Assembly (NCBI GenBank): GCA_965240365.1
Contig: OZ251218.1
Location: forward strand, 372,001-436,000
Direction of reading: 5' to 3'
Length of the DNA stretch: 64,000 nt
From: G965240365 sp965240365
Lineage (GTDB): Bacteria; Pseudomonadota; Gammaproteobacteria; Eutrophobiales; Eutrophobiaceae
The number at the start of each line of letters is the position of its first letter. Position 1 is the stretch's first letter. Shown piece after piece: positions 7,874-17,863 of this stretch. The notes under the pieces are model-generated. The model was given only the letters and a program-made list of their open reading frames with translations, was not told the origin of the DNA and did no database searches. Both the position numbers and the translations under genes were made by a program.

Positions 7874-8474
7874 CTATCGATGGTGCGATCATCGACATAG
7901 ATATGCTCCCCATAGGCTACATCAATCAACTGGTCGCGGCTTTTCACATGCCCCGGATGGCGCGCAAGTGTTTGAATAAGCAGATATTCGGTGACGGTCA
8001 GATTGACAGGATCGCCTTTCCAGGAGCAAAAATGCCGAGACGGGTCCAGCGTTAACGCCCCGCGCGAGAAAATATCGCTTCCCGCCGTATTTTCACCGCC
8101 GCCCGACTGTATGTCGCTGCGCCGGATCAGGGTGCGGATGCGCTCAATCAACAAGCGCTGAGAGAACGGCTTTTTGATGTAATCATCCGCCCCCAGCCTT
8201 AACTCAGTCAACTTATCCACTTCGTCGTCTTTTGAGGTTAACAAGATCACCGGCAGATTGGTTTTCTTGCGCAAGTGAGACAGCAATTCCAACCCGTCCA
8301 TGCGCGGCATCTTGATATCGAGCACCGCCACATCCGGTTGATCCGCGTTCAGCGCGTGCAGCACCTCGGAGCCGTCGATGTAGGTTCGCACCGCATAACC
8401 CTCTTCCTCCAACGCCATGGAGACGGAGGTGAGAATGTTACGGTCATCATCGACAAGGCAATGAAATGGCTCAT
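7874..8474 (-). pseudogene. chvI: ChvI-like two-component response regulator, broken at both ends
   Basis: Receiver domain with VDDDRNILTSVSMALEEEGY, phosphoacceptor region VAVLDIKMPRMDGLELL and LLTSKDDEVDKLTELRLGAD, then an OmpR-type winged helix (LTLDPSRHFCSWKGDPVNLT, YVDDRTID). It most resembles the alphaproteobacterial ChvI that pairs with ChvG/ExoR. The start codon at 8474 (ATGAGCCATTTCATTGCC) is separated from the body by a one-base deletion in the GCC-CTT-GTC stretch. The last ~30 residues of the DNA-binding domain are lost at 7874. The open frame from the internal ATG at 8418 could encode a truncated receiver. Confidence 0.75.
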
Positions 8475-8549
8475 CGTTGCGCGCCTGCTATAATTTGATT
8501 ACTTCTACATCATATAAACGCTTATACGCCACCAAGAGAGACGATACCA

Positions 8550-8834
8550 ATGCTGTTTTACATTCACTGCACCGATAAGCCCGGAAAATTGGATCTGCGC
8601 AAAGCCAACCGTCCCGCCCATTTGGCCTATATGAAAGAGAACTACGCCGATAAAATCCTCGTCGCCGGTCCGACATTGGATCTGGATATGGAGGGGATGA
8701 ACGGTTCCGTCTCCATCGTTGATCTGCCCGATCTGCCCGCTGCGGAAACCCTGACCGAAAATGATCCGTATACAAAGGCGGGGCTATTCGAATCCGTCGT
8801 GATTCGTCCCTATAAAAAAGTATTCGGCTCTTAA
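8550..8834 (+). CDS. YciI-like domain protein
   Basis: 94 residues, MLFYIHCTDKPGKLDLRKAN, with HLAYMKENYADKILVAGPTL and a C-terminal NDPYTKAGLFESVVIRPYKK, the ferredoxin-like YCII fold. The catalytic role in the family is unclear. The start is preceded by AGAGAG at a suitable distance. It is divergent from the chvI remnant, with a TATAAT-like box at 8489-8494 in the gap. Confidence 0.75.
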   Translation: MLFYIHCTDKPGKLDLRKANRPAHLAYMKENYADKILVAGPTLDLDMEGMNGSVSIVDLPDLPAAETLTENDPYTKAGLFESVVIRPYKKVFGS

Positions 8835-9036
8835 AATATTGTTCTGCCTCGCCACCGGGCGCCCGGCGATTGAGGGGCTAAATAAAAAACCCGACCGCGC
8901 GAGCGCAATCAAGCACATCGCTACTCCTGTTCGCACCTGCCACTTTCCTTGATCGACTTTCAAATCAGTTGTGTCAGAGGCCAAAGGCAGCTATCAGGGA
9001 TGGCATTCAACGATGCGTATTAAGGAAATCAAAATC

Positions 9037-9312
9037 ATGAACAAATCTGAACTGATCGCCGCCATGGCTGCAAAATCCGGCCTCGCCCAGGCCGATGTGG
9101 GCAAGGCATTGAACGCCTTCTGTGAAGCCGTTGGTGAGACCCTTGCCGAAGGTGGTGACGTGCAAATCACCGGTTTTGGCGGCTTCGGCGTTTCCGAGCG
9201 CGCCGCGCGCACCGGCCGCAATCCGCAAACCGGCGAAACCCTCCAGATTTCCACCTCCAAAGCCCCGAAGTTCAAAGCGGGTAAAGCGCTTAAGGATGCC
9301 TTAAACGGCTAA
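9037..9312 (+). CDS. hup: HU-type DNA-binding protein
   Basis: 91 residues, MNKSELIAAMAAKSGLAQAD, GGDVQITGFGGFGVSERAAR and the DNA-arm motif TGRNPQTGETLQISTSKAPK, ending FKAGKALKDALNG. It is a histone-like dimer that bends DNA. The ATG at 9037 has AAGGAA 10 bases upstream; an in-frame upstream start (8971) lacks family support. It is followed after 4 bases by the YecA-like gene, so the two are probably co-transcribed. Confidence 0.9.
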   Translation: MNKSELIAAMAAKSGLAQADVGKALNAFCEAVGETLAEGGDVQITGFGGFGVSERAARTGRNPQTGETLQISTSKAPKFKAGKALKDALNG

Positions 9313-9316
9313 GGCC

Positions 9317-10043
<727 letters not shown>

Positions 10044-10051
10044 ATTGAGAG

Positions 10052-10102
10052 GATTTAGAGCCCGAGCTACATCCGGCAGAGATGTAACCCGTGCTCTAAA
10101 TC
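10052..10102. terminator. Bidirectional hairpin between convergent genes
   Basis: GATTTAGAGC at 10052-10061 pairs with GCTCTAAATC at 10093-10102, with an inner TACATC/GATGTA stem. It lies between the 3' ends of the YecA-like gene and the cupin gene. There is no clear T-run, so terminator function is inferred. Confidence 0.45.
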
Positions 10103-10110
10103 AATGGTGC

Positions 10111-10545
10111 TTATTGTGCCGCTTGTTTGGCGACCGGCGGTGTGAGTTTTTGGTCGTGCAATAGCACCAATTGAAGCCGAACATCCCCGCTTCTGGCGGC
10201 GACCCAGTGCATATCACCGGCCCGGACGAGCAGGTGGCTTCCTGCAGGATAGATTCTTTCTTGATCCTGTTTGACTTCGGCCCCGTCGCCGTATGACATA
10301 TTGCCCGATAATACGGTCAGGAGACGCAGCCCCGTTTTCGTTGCGTGAGGCGGTACCACAACGCCTTTGTCAACGGATAGAACCACGATCGAAGGTACCC
10401 CTGCATTGGTGAGTGCGATGGGGCGTAAATCAGCCACATCATACACTCTTTTTGCAGGTACTTGATCGAGATCGATCATCTTTGTTTCCGCATGGGCGAC
10501 CAATATAGTTAAGAGAAGAGAGAGTGCGATAATTGTTGAACGCAT
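10111..10545 (-). CDS. Exported cupin-fold protein
   Basis: The ATG at 10545 gives the signal peptide MRSTIIALSLLLTILVAHA, followed by a ~125-residue domain with the cupin-like segments VVVPPHATKTGLRLLTVLSG and ERIYPAGSHLLVRAGDMHWV. GAAGGAAAT lies 7 bases upstream of this ATG, which is preferred over upstream in-frame starts. The two cupin motifs carry His residues, but the exact metal set cannot be fixed by eye. It is probably periplasmic; the substrate is unknown. Confidence 0.65.
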   Translation of the reverse strand: MRSTIIALSLLLTILVAHAETKMIDLDQVPAKRVYDVADLRPIALTNAGVPSIVVLSVDKGVVVPPHATKTGLRLLTVLSGNMSYGDGAEVKQDQERIYPAGSHLLVRAGDMHWVAARSGDVRLQLVLLHDQKLTPPVAKQAAQ

Positions 10546-10806
10546 TGGAATATTTCCTTCATTTGTCTGTTTCAATGTGAGTTCAGTTTGTTTTTGGGCA
10601 CTGCAAATTTTATGCTGCAACATAACCTGTTAAATTGGCCCTGTCAACGATTTTTCCAACCCTTTTTCAAGAATATATTCAGAAAATATCCCATTCGGGA
10701 TATTTTTGTCTTCTCTTACCCTTGCAAGCCCGGAACTTCCCCGATCAGGGAAGTCTTGCTTGAAACCGGCTTGAAACGGTATTATTTTCCCAAACGGGAA
10801 AGAAAA

Positions 10807-11012
10807 ATGACACCAGGACAGATCGGAAAACTGATACGCGACACGCGCAAAATCCAGGGGCTGCGTCAGGATGAACTGGCGGCCGCGGCCTGCGTTTTCT
10901 GGTTGAACTGGAAGCCGGCAAGGAGACCGCCCAGCTTGGCAAAACGCTGAGCGTGCTCTCGGCGCTGGGCTGCGCTATCGACATCAAGCCACCGGACGCG
11001 GGCGGCCAATGA
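10807..11012 (+). pseudogene. hipB: hipB, 10-bp deletion (copy B)
   Basis: 206 instead of 216 bp. GGCGTTGGCC is lost between two GGCC repeats, so the frame changes after DELAAAA and the recognition helix is destroyed. The promoter palindromes are kept. Confidence 0.8.
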
Positions 11013-11413
11013 TGAACGCCCTGACCGTCTGGTGGGATCATGCAATGGTCGGCGCACTGAGGATAAACCGACATGGCGACACGTCTTTTTCCTACGCCGA
11101 AACATGGCTGGGGCGCCCTTCCGCGCGCGCGATTTCCGTCTCCCTGCCCCTGCGCGCCGAACCGTTTTCAAGGCGTGAAAGCCGGCCTTTTTTTGAAGGG
11201 CTTTTGCCGGAAGAAAGCCAGCGCATTGCGATTGCCGGCGCGCTTTCCCTGTGGCCGGAGGGACAGCGGCCGCCCGTTGCGGCGGCGGCGATTGAACCGG
11301 CGCAAGCACCCGCCGATGAGGCGCTGGTCGACATTCTAAACCGCCTGCCCGCCCGATGCTCGCTGGCGTATACGCTGAAGATGCCAGGGGGAAGATGTGC
11401 TTTCATTGGGTGA
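11009..11413 (+). pseudogene. hipA: hipA N-terminal fragment (copy B)
   Basis: MMNALTVWWDHAMVGAL.. with an in-frame 66-bp deletion (IAIAGALSLWPEG) and termination inside IS91 sequence. There is no kinase domain. Confidence 0.8.
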
Positions 11414-11590
11414 AGGCGCCGACTCAAGAAGAGTTGCTACGTTTAACGCATACCCTGAGTCATCGTGTTGCCCGGTTCCTGGAAAGGCGAGGGCTGCTTG
11501 AACGTGATGTGGAAAACAGCTACCTGGTGTTTGAGCAGCAGGAAGAGGATGTGATGCAGCAGCTTTACGGTCATTCGGTGAGCTGCCGAG
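11356..11590 (+). pseudogene. IS91 transposase fragment (copy B)
   Basis: Only GVYAEDARGKMCFHWVKAPT to MQQLYGHSVSCR remains before sequence switches to IS5-family DNA at ~11591. A 3' scrap (KHLKQKEALQAG..SRLFD) follows the IS at 12341-12436. Confidence 0.75.
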
Positions 11591-11803
11591 CGGTTGAACA
11601 TGCGTTCGATGATGTTGCGTGTTTTATAGAGCTCGGTGTCATATTCGAACTGCACTTTGCGGTTTTTGCGGGGTGGGATGCAGGCTGTTGCTTTGACTTT
11701 GAGTAACCAGTTACGCAGGTGATTGGCATCGTATCCGCGGTCGGCAATAACGGTGCAGCCCTTACGAACATGACCCTCAAGGCAGTGACGGGCCTGGGTA
11801 ATA

Positions 11804-11822
11804 CCTGCCTGCTGCAGGCAGG
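11804..11822. repeat. Pal19 in IS5-family orfB
   Basis: CCTGCCTGCTGCAGGCAGG between A and T, at the position shared by all four copies of this IS. Confidence 0.95.
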
Positions 11823-11898
11823 TCAGCCCGGTTGCCCGCCGTCAGGTGCAGATGGACAGGGCGGCCCTGACCATCACACACCAGATGCAGTTTGGAAT

Positions 11899-12273
11899 TC
11901 AAGCCGCCCCTGGTCTTGCCGATGGCTCGCCCCTGACTGTTGTTTTTTTTACACCATTGGCGGCAATCCGGTGAGTTTTGATGTGGCTCGTGTCAATCAT
12001 CAGCGTGCTGAGGTCTGCGCCCTCACCTGCTAAAGCCTTGAATATGCGTTCGAACACACCCGCCTCAGACCAGCGCCTGTAGCGATTGTAGAGCGTCTTG
12101 GCCGGGCCGTATTCCTCGGGAACATCGCTCCACCTATATCCCCGCTGAAGACAATAGATGATGCCTGACAAGACTTGTCTATCGCACACGCGGGCAACGC
12201 CACGCGGCTTGTTCGGTAGCAATGGTTGGATTTTTTTGAACTGTTCTTCCGTCAGCCAGAAATTTAGAGACAT
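11899..12273 (-). CDS. IS5-family transposase OrfA
   Basis: 124 residues, identical in layout to the OrfA at 2248-2622 (MSLNFWLTEEQFKKIQPLLP..). Its orfB partner is truncated, so it is not autonomous. Confidence 0.7.
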   Translation of the reverse strand: MSLNFWLTEEQFKKIQPLLPNKPRGVARVCDRQVLSGIIYCLQRGYRWSDVPEEYGPAKTLYNRYRRWSEAGVFERIFKALAGEGADLSTLMIDTSHIKTHRIAANGVKKTTVRGEPSARPGAA

Positions 12274-12709
12274 TGAAACCTCCTGAGTTTTTTATCTTAC
12301 AGTCATTTTACCTGTTACCCGTTTATAGGTCTACGCCCTAAAACACTTGAAACAAAAGGAAGCCTTGCAAGCCGGCATTCAACCGTACGAACTAACGCCG
12401 GAACGCGCGCCGCCGGTGTCGAGGCTGTTCGATTAACATTTCCCATCGACACTGCGGGCAGGGTGGGATTCCGTTCGTGGGTCAGACATTCATGCTTTGC
12501 TGTTCAAGCCAAAGCAGCTAAAAATCAGTCCGATTCCCATCCAGAGCAACTAGAAAAAAACAAGAAAGCGGCCGTAAACCCGCATTTGTCTTTGCTTGTG
12601 TATGCCCAACAGGGCGTTTATTCTACTTATACTCCAACGTGCCTGGCATGAAGTGGAAGAGCAAAAGAACGCCCAAAAACCTGGAGCCCGGTGTTAGAAT
12701 AAACGGCGC

Positions 12710-14497
12710 TTAAGACGCAACGGCGAGGTCTTGTGCCTCTAATTTCAAAACATTGTTTGAGCCATCCCGTATGATTGCCGTCAAATGGCTGATTTTAGGC
12801 GTTGTGTGCCCGATGAAAAAACCGGCCATAGTGAGTTTTGAGGCGGCAAATTGTGGATTGTTATTCGCTTCAAGCTGATCGGCTGCTTTTACCGCAGACA
12901 GCCCCATCATCCATGTGCCAAGCGCAATACCAAACAACTCCATCACATTGACCGCTGCCGCTAAGGGCGCATAATCGTTGCGGGCAACAAGCCAGTTTGT
13001 CGTCTCTTCAATGGCCTGGGCCGCATCATAAATATGTTTGGAAATTTTGGCCCAATCGGCGTGTGTATCGGTGCGCCGCCCGATCTCTTCGCCGCTTTGG
13101 CGCATTTCGGCAATCAGTTCTTGTGCGGCGAGACCCTTATCACGCTTGATTTTGCGGCCAATAAGATCAAGTGCCTGAATGCCTGTCGTGCCCTCGTAAA
13201 TCGTTGTGATACGCGCATCGCGCAAATGTTGTGCAGCACCGGTTTCCTCAACATACCCCATGCCGCCATGCACCTGAACGCCTAAGCTTGCCGTGTCGAT
13301 TGCAAGCTCGGTTGACCAGCCTTTGACAATGGGAATAAGCAAATCAAGGCGGCGCTGGTGATAGGCTCTTAGCTCAGAATCCGGCGCATGATGGGCAAAA
13401 TCCTCTGACATGGCGGCACGGTAGGCAAGGGCGCGCGCCGCTTCGGTGCGTGATTTCATCAAACCCAGCATCCGGCGGATATCGGGATGTCCCATGATAG
13501 TTTTTTCCGCTCCGTCGATTGTTGGGCCTTGTTTGCGCTCCATGGCATAATCAACCGCCGCTTGTGTTGCGTGTTCGCCAATGCCGATGCCCTGTAAACC
13601 GACGCTCAAGCGCGCGGCATTCATCATGGTAAACATATATTTCAATCCCATATGCGGCTCGCCGACGAGGTAACCGATGGCACCGCCCTTGGCGCCGTAA
13701 CTCATTGTGCATGTGGGGCTTGCATGAATGCCAAGCTTATGTTCGGTCGAAATACAATCAACATCGTTACGCTCACCCAGCGACCCGTCCGCATTGACCA
13801 GGAATTTCGGGACGATGAATAATGAAATGCCTTTCACACCGTCAGGCGCATCGGGCAGGCGGGCAAGCACCAGATGAATGATATTTTCCGTTAAGTCATG
13901 CTCGCCATAGGTGATGTAAATCTTTTGGCCTGAAACGAGATAATGATCCGCATTAGGGACGGCTTTTGATTTCACCGAGGCCAGATCGGATCCCGCATCG
14001 GGCTCTGTCAAATTCATCGTGCCGGCCCATATGCCGGATACGAGATTTGGCAAATAGGTTTCTTTAAGCTCTTGCGATGCGAAGCCTGAAATCGATTCGA
14101 TCGCACCTTGCGTTAACAGCGGGCAGAGGGCGAAAGCCGTATTTGCGCTATTAAACATTTCCTGGATACAAGCGTTAACGGCAGAGGGAATACCGATCCC
14201 GCCATGTTCAGGATCTGTTTTAGGGCTATTCCAACCCATTTCAACCATTTGCTCATAGGCCTGTTTCCACCCATCCGGCGTTGTAACTTTGCCTTGATCA
14301 AATTGAGCACCCTGGATATCGCCTTTGTGATTAAGCGGGGCGAGAACCTGATCGGCAAATTTACCGGCTTCGGTCAAAACGGCGCTGACCATGTCCGGCT
14401 GTACCTCTTCAAAGCCCGGCAATTTTGCTAATTCCTGTAAATCACAGAGGTTTTCAAGCACAAACATCATCTCTTCAACAGGGGCTTTGTATGCCAT
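12710..14497 (-). CDS. Acyl-CoA dehydrogenase
   Basis: About 595 residues, the long AcdB/FadE-type class: MAYKAPVEEMMFVLENLCDL, GTMNLTEPDAGSDLASVKSK (FAD/substrate loop), VQVHGGMGYVEETGAAQHLR and DARITTIYEGTTGIQALDLI with the conserved catalytic-region Glu. It catalyses the FAD-dependent first step of beta-oxidation. The second of two near-adjacent ATGs (14497) is chosen because AAGGAG then sits 6 bases upstream. It lies downstream of the thiolase/FadB/NMO genes on the same strand. The block ends where repeat copy B begins on the left. Confidence 0.9.
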   Translation of the reverse strand: MAYKAPVEEMMFVLENLCDLQELAKLPGFEEVQPDMVSAVLTEAGKFADQVLAPLNHKGDIQGAQFDQGKVTTPDGWKQAYEQMVEMGWNSPKTDPEHGGIGIPSAVNACIQEMFNSANTAFALCPLLTQGAIESISGFASQELKETYLPNLVSGIWAGTMNLTEPDAGSDLASVKSKAVPNADHYLVSGQKIYITYGEHDLTENIIHLVLARLPDAPDGVKGISLFIVPKFLVNADGSLGERNDVDCISTEHKLGIHASPTCTMSYGAKGGAIGYLVGEPHMGLKYMFTMMNAARLSVGLQGIGIGEHATQAAVDYAMERKQGPTIDGAEKTIMGHPDIRRMLGLMKSRTEAARALAYRAAMSEDFAHHAPDSELRAYHQRRLDLLIPIVKGWSTELAIDTASLGVQVHGGMGYVEETGAAQHLRDARITTIYEGTTGIQALDLIGRKIKRDKGLAAQELIAEMRQSGEEIGRRTDTHADWAKISKHIYDAAQAIEETTNWLVARNDYAPLAAAVNVMELFGIALGTWMMGLSAVKAADQLEANNNPQFAASKLTMAGFFIGHTTPKISHLTAIIRDGSNNVLKLEAQDLAVAS

Positions 14498-14586
14498 GAT
14501 CATCTCCTTAAAATGACAGTTTATCGATTAAGCTTTGGCGCGGCGTTAAAAAGAGCGGCACCATGCCATGCCTGCTCTTTAGCTGT

Positions 14587-15519
14587 TCAGCACCATTCAT
14601 TAAGCCGTGTCTTTGCAAGGCGAAATTCATCTTCCAGTTTTGTGACTAATTGTGCCGTTGGCAGCGTCTCTTTAATGGCGGAGACACCATGCCCGGCGGA
14701 CCAGATATCCGCCCAGGCTTTGGCCTCCTCGCCCATATCCAGATCGGGCTGATCTGTTGTGTCCAAATCAATCCCGGCACGGGTGAGGCTTTCAGCCATG
14801 AAATTGGCTGGGACACCGGAAATTTTGTCGGTATAGACAATATCGCGCGCATCGGAGCGGATAATCATGTCTTTATAGTCTTTTTGTGCCCGGCTCTCAT
14901 CCGTTGCGATAAAGCGCGTGCCCATATAGGCGAGGTCGACCCCGGCGGCAAGGGCTGCCGCAACATCGCCACCCGTTGAAATGCAACCGGATAAAATCAG
15001 CATCTTATCACCGATAATCGATCTAACGTCGCTTAAAAGCGCGAATGGATGAAGTTGCCCGGCATGGCCACCGGCGCCTGCCGAGACCGCAATAATACCA
15101 TCCACATTTGCCGCCATTGCCTTTTCAGCATGGCGCTTATGGGTCACATCATGCAAAACGATCCCGCCATAATCATGGATTTTTGCCACGATATCCGGCA
15201 CCGCCCCAAGCGATGTGATCACATAAGGAACTTTTTCTTTGATCACAACCTCAAGATCATCGTTCAGACGTTTATTGGTCGGATGAACAATGAGGTTGAC
15301 GCCATAAGGCGCATATAGCTCATCCTTATCGGAAAGCGCCTGTTTGATCTCATGAAGCCATGCGCCAAAACCTGCGCTTGTTCTATGGTTCAGCGATGGG
15401 AATGCCGCCGGAATCCCCGCTTTTGTGCAAGCAATCACCAATTCGGGCCCGCTTAAGAGGAAAAGCGGTGCAACCATGGCCGGAAGTCTGAGTTGATTTT
15501 GAAAAAGCGGGGCGAGCAT
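14587..15519 (-). CDS. Nitronate monooxygenase family protein
   Basis: FMN-dependent TIM-barrel protein of the 2-nitropropane dioxygenase family: MVAPLFLLSGPELVIACTKA, VSAGAGGHAGQLHPFALLSD, LSGCISTGGDVAAALAAGVD and LAYMGTRFIATDESRA. Start ATG at 15519 (MLAPLFQNQLRLP) with GGGA upstream; the longer frame from 15597 overlaps the FadB 3' end and is not preferred. Enzymes of this class oxidise alkyl nitronates. In beta-oxidation operons the real substrate is uncertain. Confidence 0.85.
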   Translation of the reverse strand: MLAPLFQNQLRLPAMVAPLFLLSGPELVIACTKAGIPAAFPSLNHRTSAGFGAWLHEIKQALSDKDELYAPYGVNLIVHPTNKRLNDDLEVVIKEKVPYVITSLGAVPDIVAKIHDYGGIVLHDVTHKRHAEKAMAANVDGIIAVSAGAGGHAGQLHPFALLSDVRSIIGDKMLILSGCISTGGDVAAALAAGVDLAYMGTRFIATDESRAQKDYKDMIIRSDARDIVYTDKISGVPANFMAESLTRAGIDLDTTDQPDLDMGEEAKAWADIWSAGHGVSAIKETLPTAQLVTKLEDEFRLAKTRLNEWC

Positions 15520-15538
15520 ATTGAAAGTCCCTATACCT

Positions 15539-17863
15539 TTAATTTCTAAGCGGTTTGCCGGTTTCAAGCATATGTTTAATGCGATCACGCGTTCCATCTT
15601 TTTGGATTAAGCGCTTAAAAGCAACGCGTTCAAGTGCCAGAATGTCGGTTTCCGTCGTTTGCGTAATCACATCATGATCACCCCCGGATAAGATATCGGC
15701 GAGCGCATCGCATACCACAAGATCATATTGCGTTGCTTTGCCGGATATGTGCACATTTGCGCCAAGGGCATTCATTAACGTTTTGCCGGACGGTCCGGGC
15801 AGTTCATATTCGTAAGGCTGCGGTTTTTGATAATTTTCCGCCAAACGCAATGCGGCTTTTTTCGCATCGGCCAAAAGCCGGTTCCGGTTCATGGTGATAC
15901 CGTCCGAGGCGCGCATATAGCCTTTTGCTTGTGCATCTGCGGCGGATTGAGAAACCGTTGCGGTTGAGATCAGCTCAAAGGCTTTCATCACTGCGGGTAT
16001 TGGGCCATTGGGGAGCTGCGTATCCTGCCCGAAGCGGCCCATCATTTCCTTACACCCCCCCCAGCCGGGAACCACGCCGACGCCAACTTCAACCAGCCCC
16101 ATATAGGTTTCGCTATGGGCCTGAATATGGTCGCAATGCAGCAAAAATTCGCATCCCCCCCCAAGCGCTAAGCCGGAGGGGGCACCGATAACGGGAATAT
16201 CGGCATATTTAAGATGCGCCATGACCTCCTGGCCACGGATAACGAGCGCGTCAATATCTGACCAGTTTTCCGATAAAATAGCATCATACGCTTTCGTAAG
16301 ATTAACGCCGACAGAAAAGACCGATGCCTCGTTATAAAGAATGATGGCTTTATATTTGTCTTGAACCAAAGAGACGGCTTGTTCCAAAAGATCAAAAACA
16401 CCAAGATCGATGGTGTTCATTTTGGTATCAAACTCAAAGCAGGTGATACCGTCGCCCAAATCCCAAAGGCAAGCGGAGCCGTTTTGCAAAACAGGCTCTG
16501 AGCCAAGCTTGATATCTTCTAGCAAAACAACCCCTTCGGGGCGGTTCAGCTCTTCATATCGACCGTTTGAACCAAGCGCTTGTCTTTGTTTATTGTCAAC
16601 GCGGTAAAACGGGTTTGCGCGCGCCGCTTCAAGCAGAGGCGGCACAGGCTGTGCGAGCGGGCATATCATGTCGATTAAATGCCCGGCGCCGATTTGATCC
16701 ATCATCGCAAAAGGGCCAATCTGCCAGTTATACCCCATGCACATGGCTTCATCGATGCGGTCTAACCGGTCTGTCGCATCACCGACAAGACGGGCCGCAT
16801 AGCTTAACGTTACGCCCATAACACAGCGCGCAAATTCGCCGTATTTACTCTTATCGCTCAGCAATAAAGACAGGTCTTTACCTGCGGTTTCGAGCAGTTC
16901 AATTTGCGGTTTTATCACCGGTGCATAGTTACCGGAGCTTAAATCGACGGCTTCTTTGATCCTTTTGCCCGCCGTTTTGTTCATCCGGTAAAAACCGCCT
17001 TTGCCTTTGCGCCCGGTATATCCGTCTTCGATCATATTGCGTACCAGATCAGGCGTCTGTTTAACCGTATGGAAAGGGTCACCGGATGGCAGCAGGCTTT
17101 CAAGGCTGTGGCTGACATGGGGAAGCAAATCGAGCCCAACCATATCCATCAACCCGAATATGCCGGTTTTGGGAATACCGAACGGCTTGCTTATGATCGC
17201 GTCTGCTTCTTCAATGCTCAGCCCTAAACGCATTGCTTCATGAAGACCGGTTAGCAGCCAATAAATGCCCAATCGGTTGGCGATAAATCCGGGCCGGTCA
17301 TGACAGATCACAACGCTCTTGCCTAAATTGATATCGCAAAATTCTGCGACCGCTTTTGCGGCTTGCGGGTCGGTTTCGCCACCGCTGACCAGTTCAAGCA
17401 GACGCATATGGCGCGGAGGGTTGAAAAAATGCGTGATCATAAAATCACGGCAAAAGCGCTTTGATTGCCCTGCAATCAGTTTTTCAAGCGGAATGGTCGA
17501 GGTGTTGGAAGAAACAATCGACCCTTCTTTGCGCAAAGGGTCTATCTTTTCGTAAAGAGATTGTTTGACCTCAATTTTTTCAACCACCGCTTCAATGATC
17601 AGATCGGCATCGCCAATAAGCGCGTCGCTATCTTCAATATTGCCGGGTGTTATCAGCCTGGCATGATGCGGGTGCATAAGTGCCGGCGGATTTGTCCTGC
17701 CAAGTCTGGCAATTGCGGATTTTGCAATCACGTCCCGGTCATCCGCACCGTTTGGGACGATGTCCAAAAGACCGACCTTGATACCAGCATTGGCGATTTG
17801 TGCGGCAATGCCCGCCCCCATGATTCCGGCACCAATCACCACAATTTTTTCAAACCGGGACAT
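15539..17863 (-). CDS. fadB: FadB/FadJ-like multifunctional beta-oxidation enzyme
   Basis: 774 residues. The NAD-binding domain comes first (IVVIGAGIMGAGIAAQIANA), then SSNTSTIPLEKL and THFFNPPRHMRLLELVSGGE of 3-hydroxyacyl-CoA dehydrogenase. An enoyl-CoA hydratase domain follows (GLALGGGCEFLLHCDHIQAH, GLVEVGVGVVPGWGGCKEMM). The dehydrogenase-first order differs from E. coli FadB. It catalyses hydration and NAD-linked oxidation of acyl-CoA. The ATG at 17863 overlaps the thiolase stop (TGATG), implying translational coupling. Confidence 0.9.
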   Translation of the reverse strand: MSRFEKIVVIGAGIMGAGIAAQIANAGIKVGLLDIVPNGADDRDVIAKSAIARLGRTNPPALMHPHHARLITPGNIEDSDALIGDADLIIEAVVEKIEVKQSLYEKIDPLRKEGSIVSSNTSTIPLEKLIAGQSKRFCRDFMITHFFNPPRHMRLLELVSGGETDPQAAKAVAEFCDINLGKSVVICHDRPGFIANRLGIYWLLTGLHEAMRLGLSIEEADAIISKPFGIPKTGIFGLMDMVGLDLLPHVSHSLESLLPSGDPFHTVKQTPDLVRNMIEDGYTGRKGKGGFYRMNKTAGKRIKEAVDLSSGNYAPVIKPQIELLETAGKDLSLLLSDKSKYGEFARCVMGVTLSYAARLVGDATDRLDRIDEAMCMGYNWQIGPFAMMDQIGAGHLIDMICPLAQPVPPLLEAARANPFYRVDNKQRQALGSNGRYEELNRPEGVVLLEDIKLGSEPVLQNGSACLWDLGDGITCFEFDTKMNTIDLGVFDLLEQAVSLVQDKYKAIILYNEASVFSVGVNLTKAYDAILSENWSDIDALVIRGQEVMAHLKYADIPVIGAPSGLALGGGCEFLLHCDHIQAHSETYMGLVEVGVGVVPGWGGCKEMMGRFGQDTQLPNGPIPAVMKAFELISTATVSQSAADAQAKGYMRASDGITMNRNRLLADAKKAALRLAENYQKPQPYEYELPGPSGKTLMNALGANVHISGKATQYDLVVCDALADILSGGDHDVITQTTETDILALERVAFKRLIQKDGTRDRIKHMLETGKPLRN

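Larger units (their letters stand above)
11591..12338 (-). mobile_element. IS5-family (IS427-group) element, left-truncated
   Basis: The right end ..TACGCCC followed by TA is intact; the left ~110 bp are missing. It sits at a different TA of the IS91 gene (attcTAaaacac) than copy 1, so the insertion was independent. OrfA is complete at 11899-12273 (minus); orfB lacks its C-terminus and carries a Pal19. Confidence 0.85.
10621..12634 (+). repeat. Composite hipB-hipA'-IS91 repeat, copy B
   Basis: Same architecture as copy A with more decay: a 10-bp deletion in hipB, the 66-bp deletion in hipA and loss of most of the IS91 gene, replaced by a left-truncated IS5-family element (11591-12338). The right end has one change (CTTATACTC). 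The left flank is ..tgctgcaa, similar to copy G. Confidence 0.9.
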
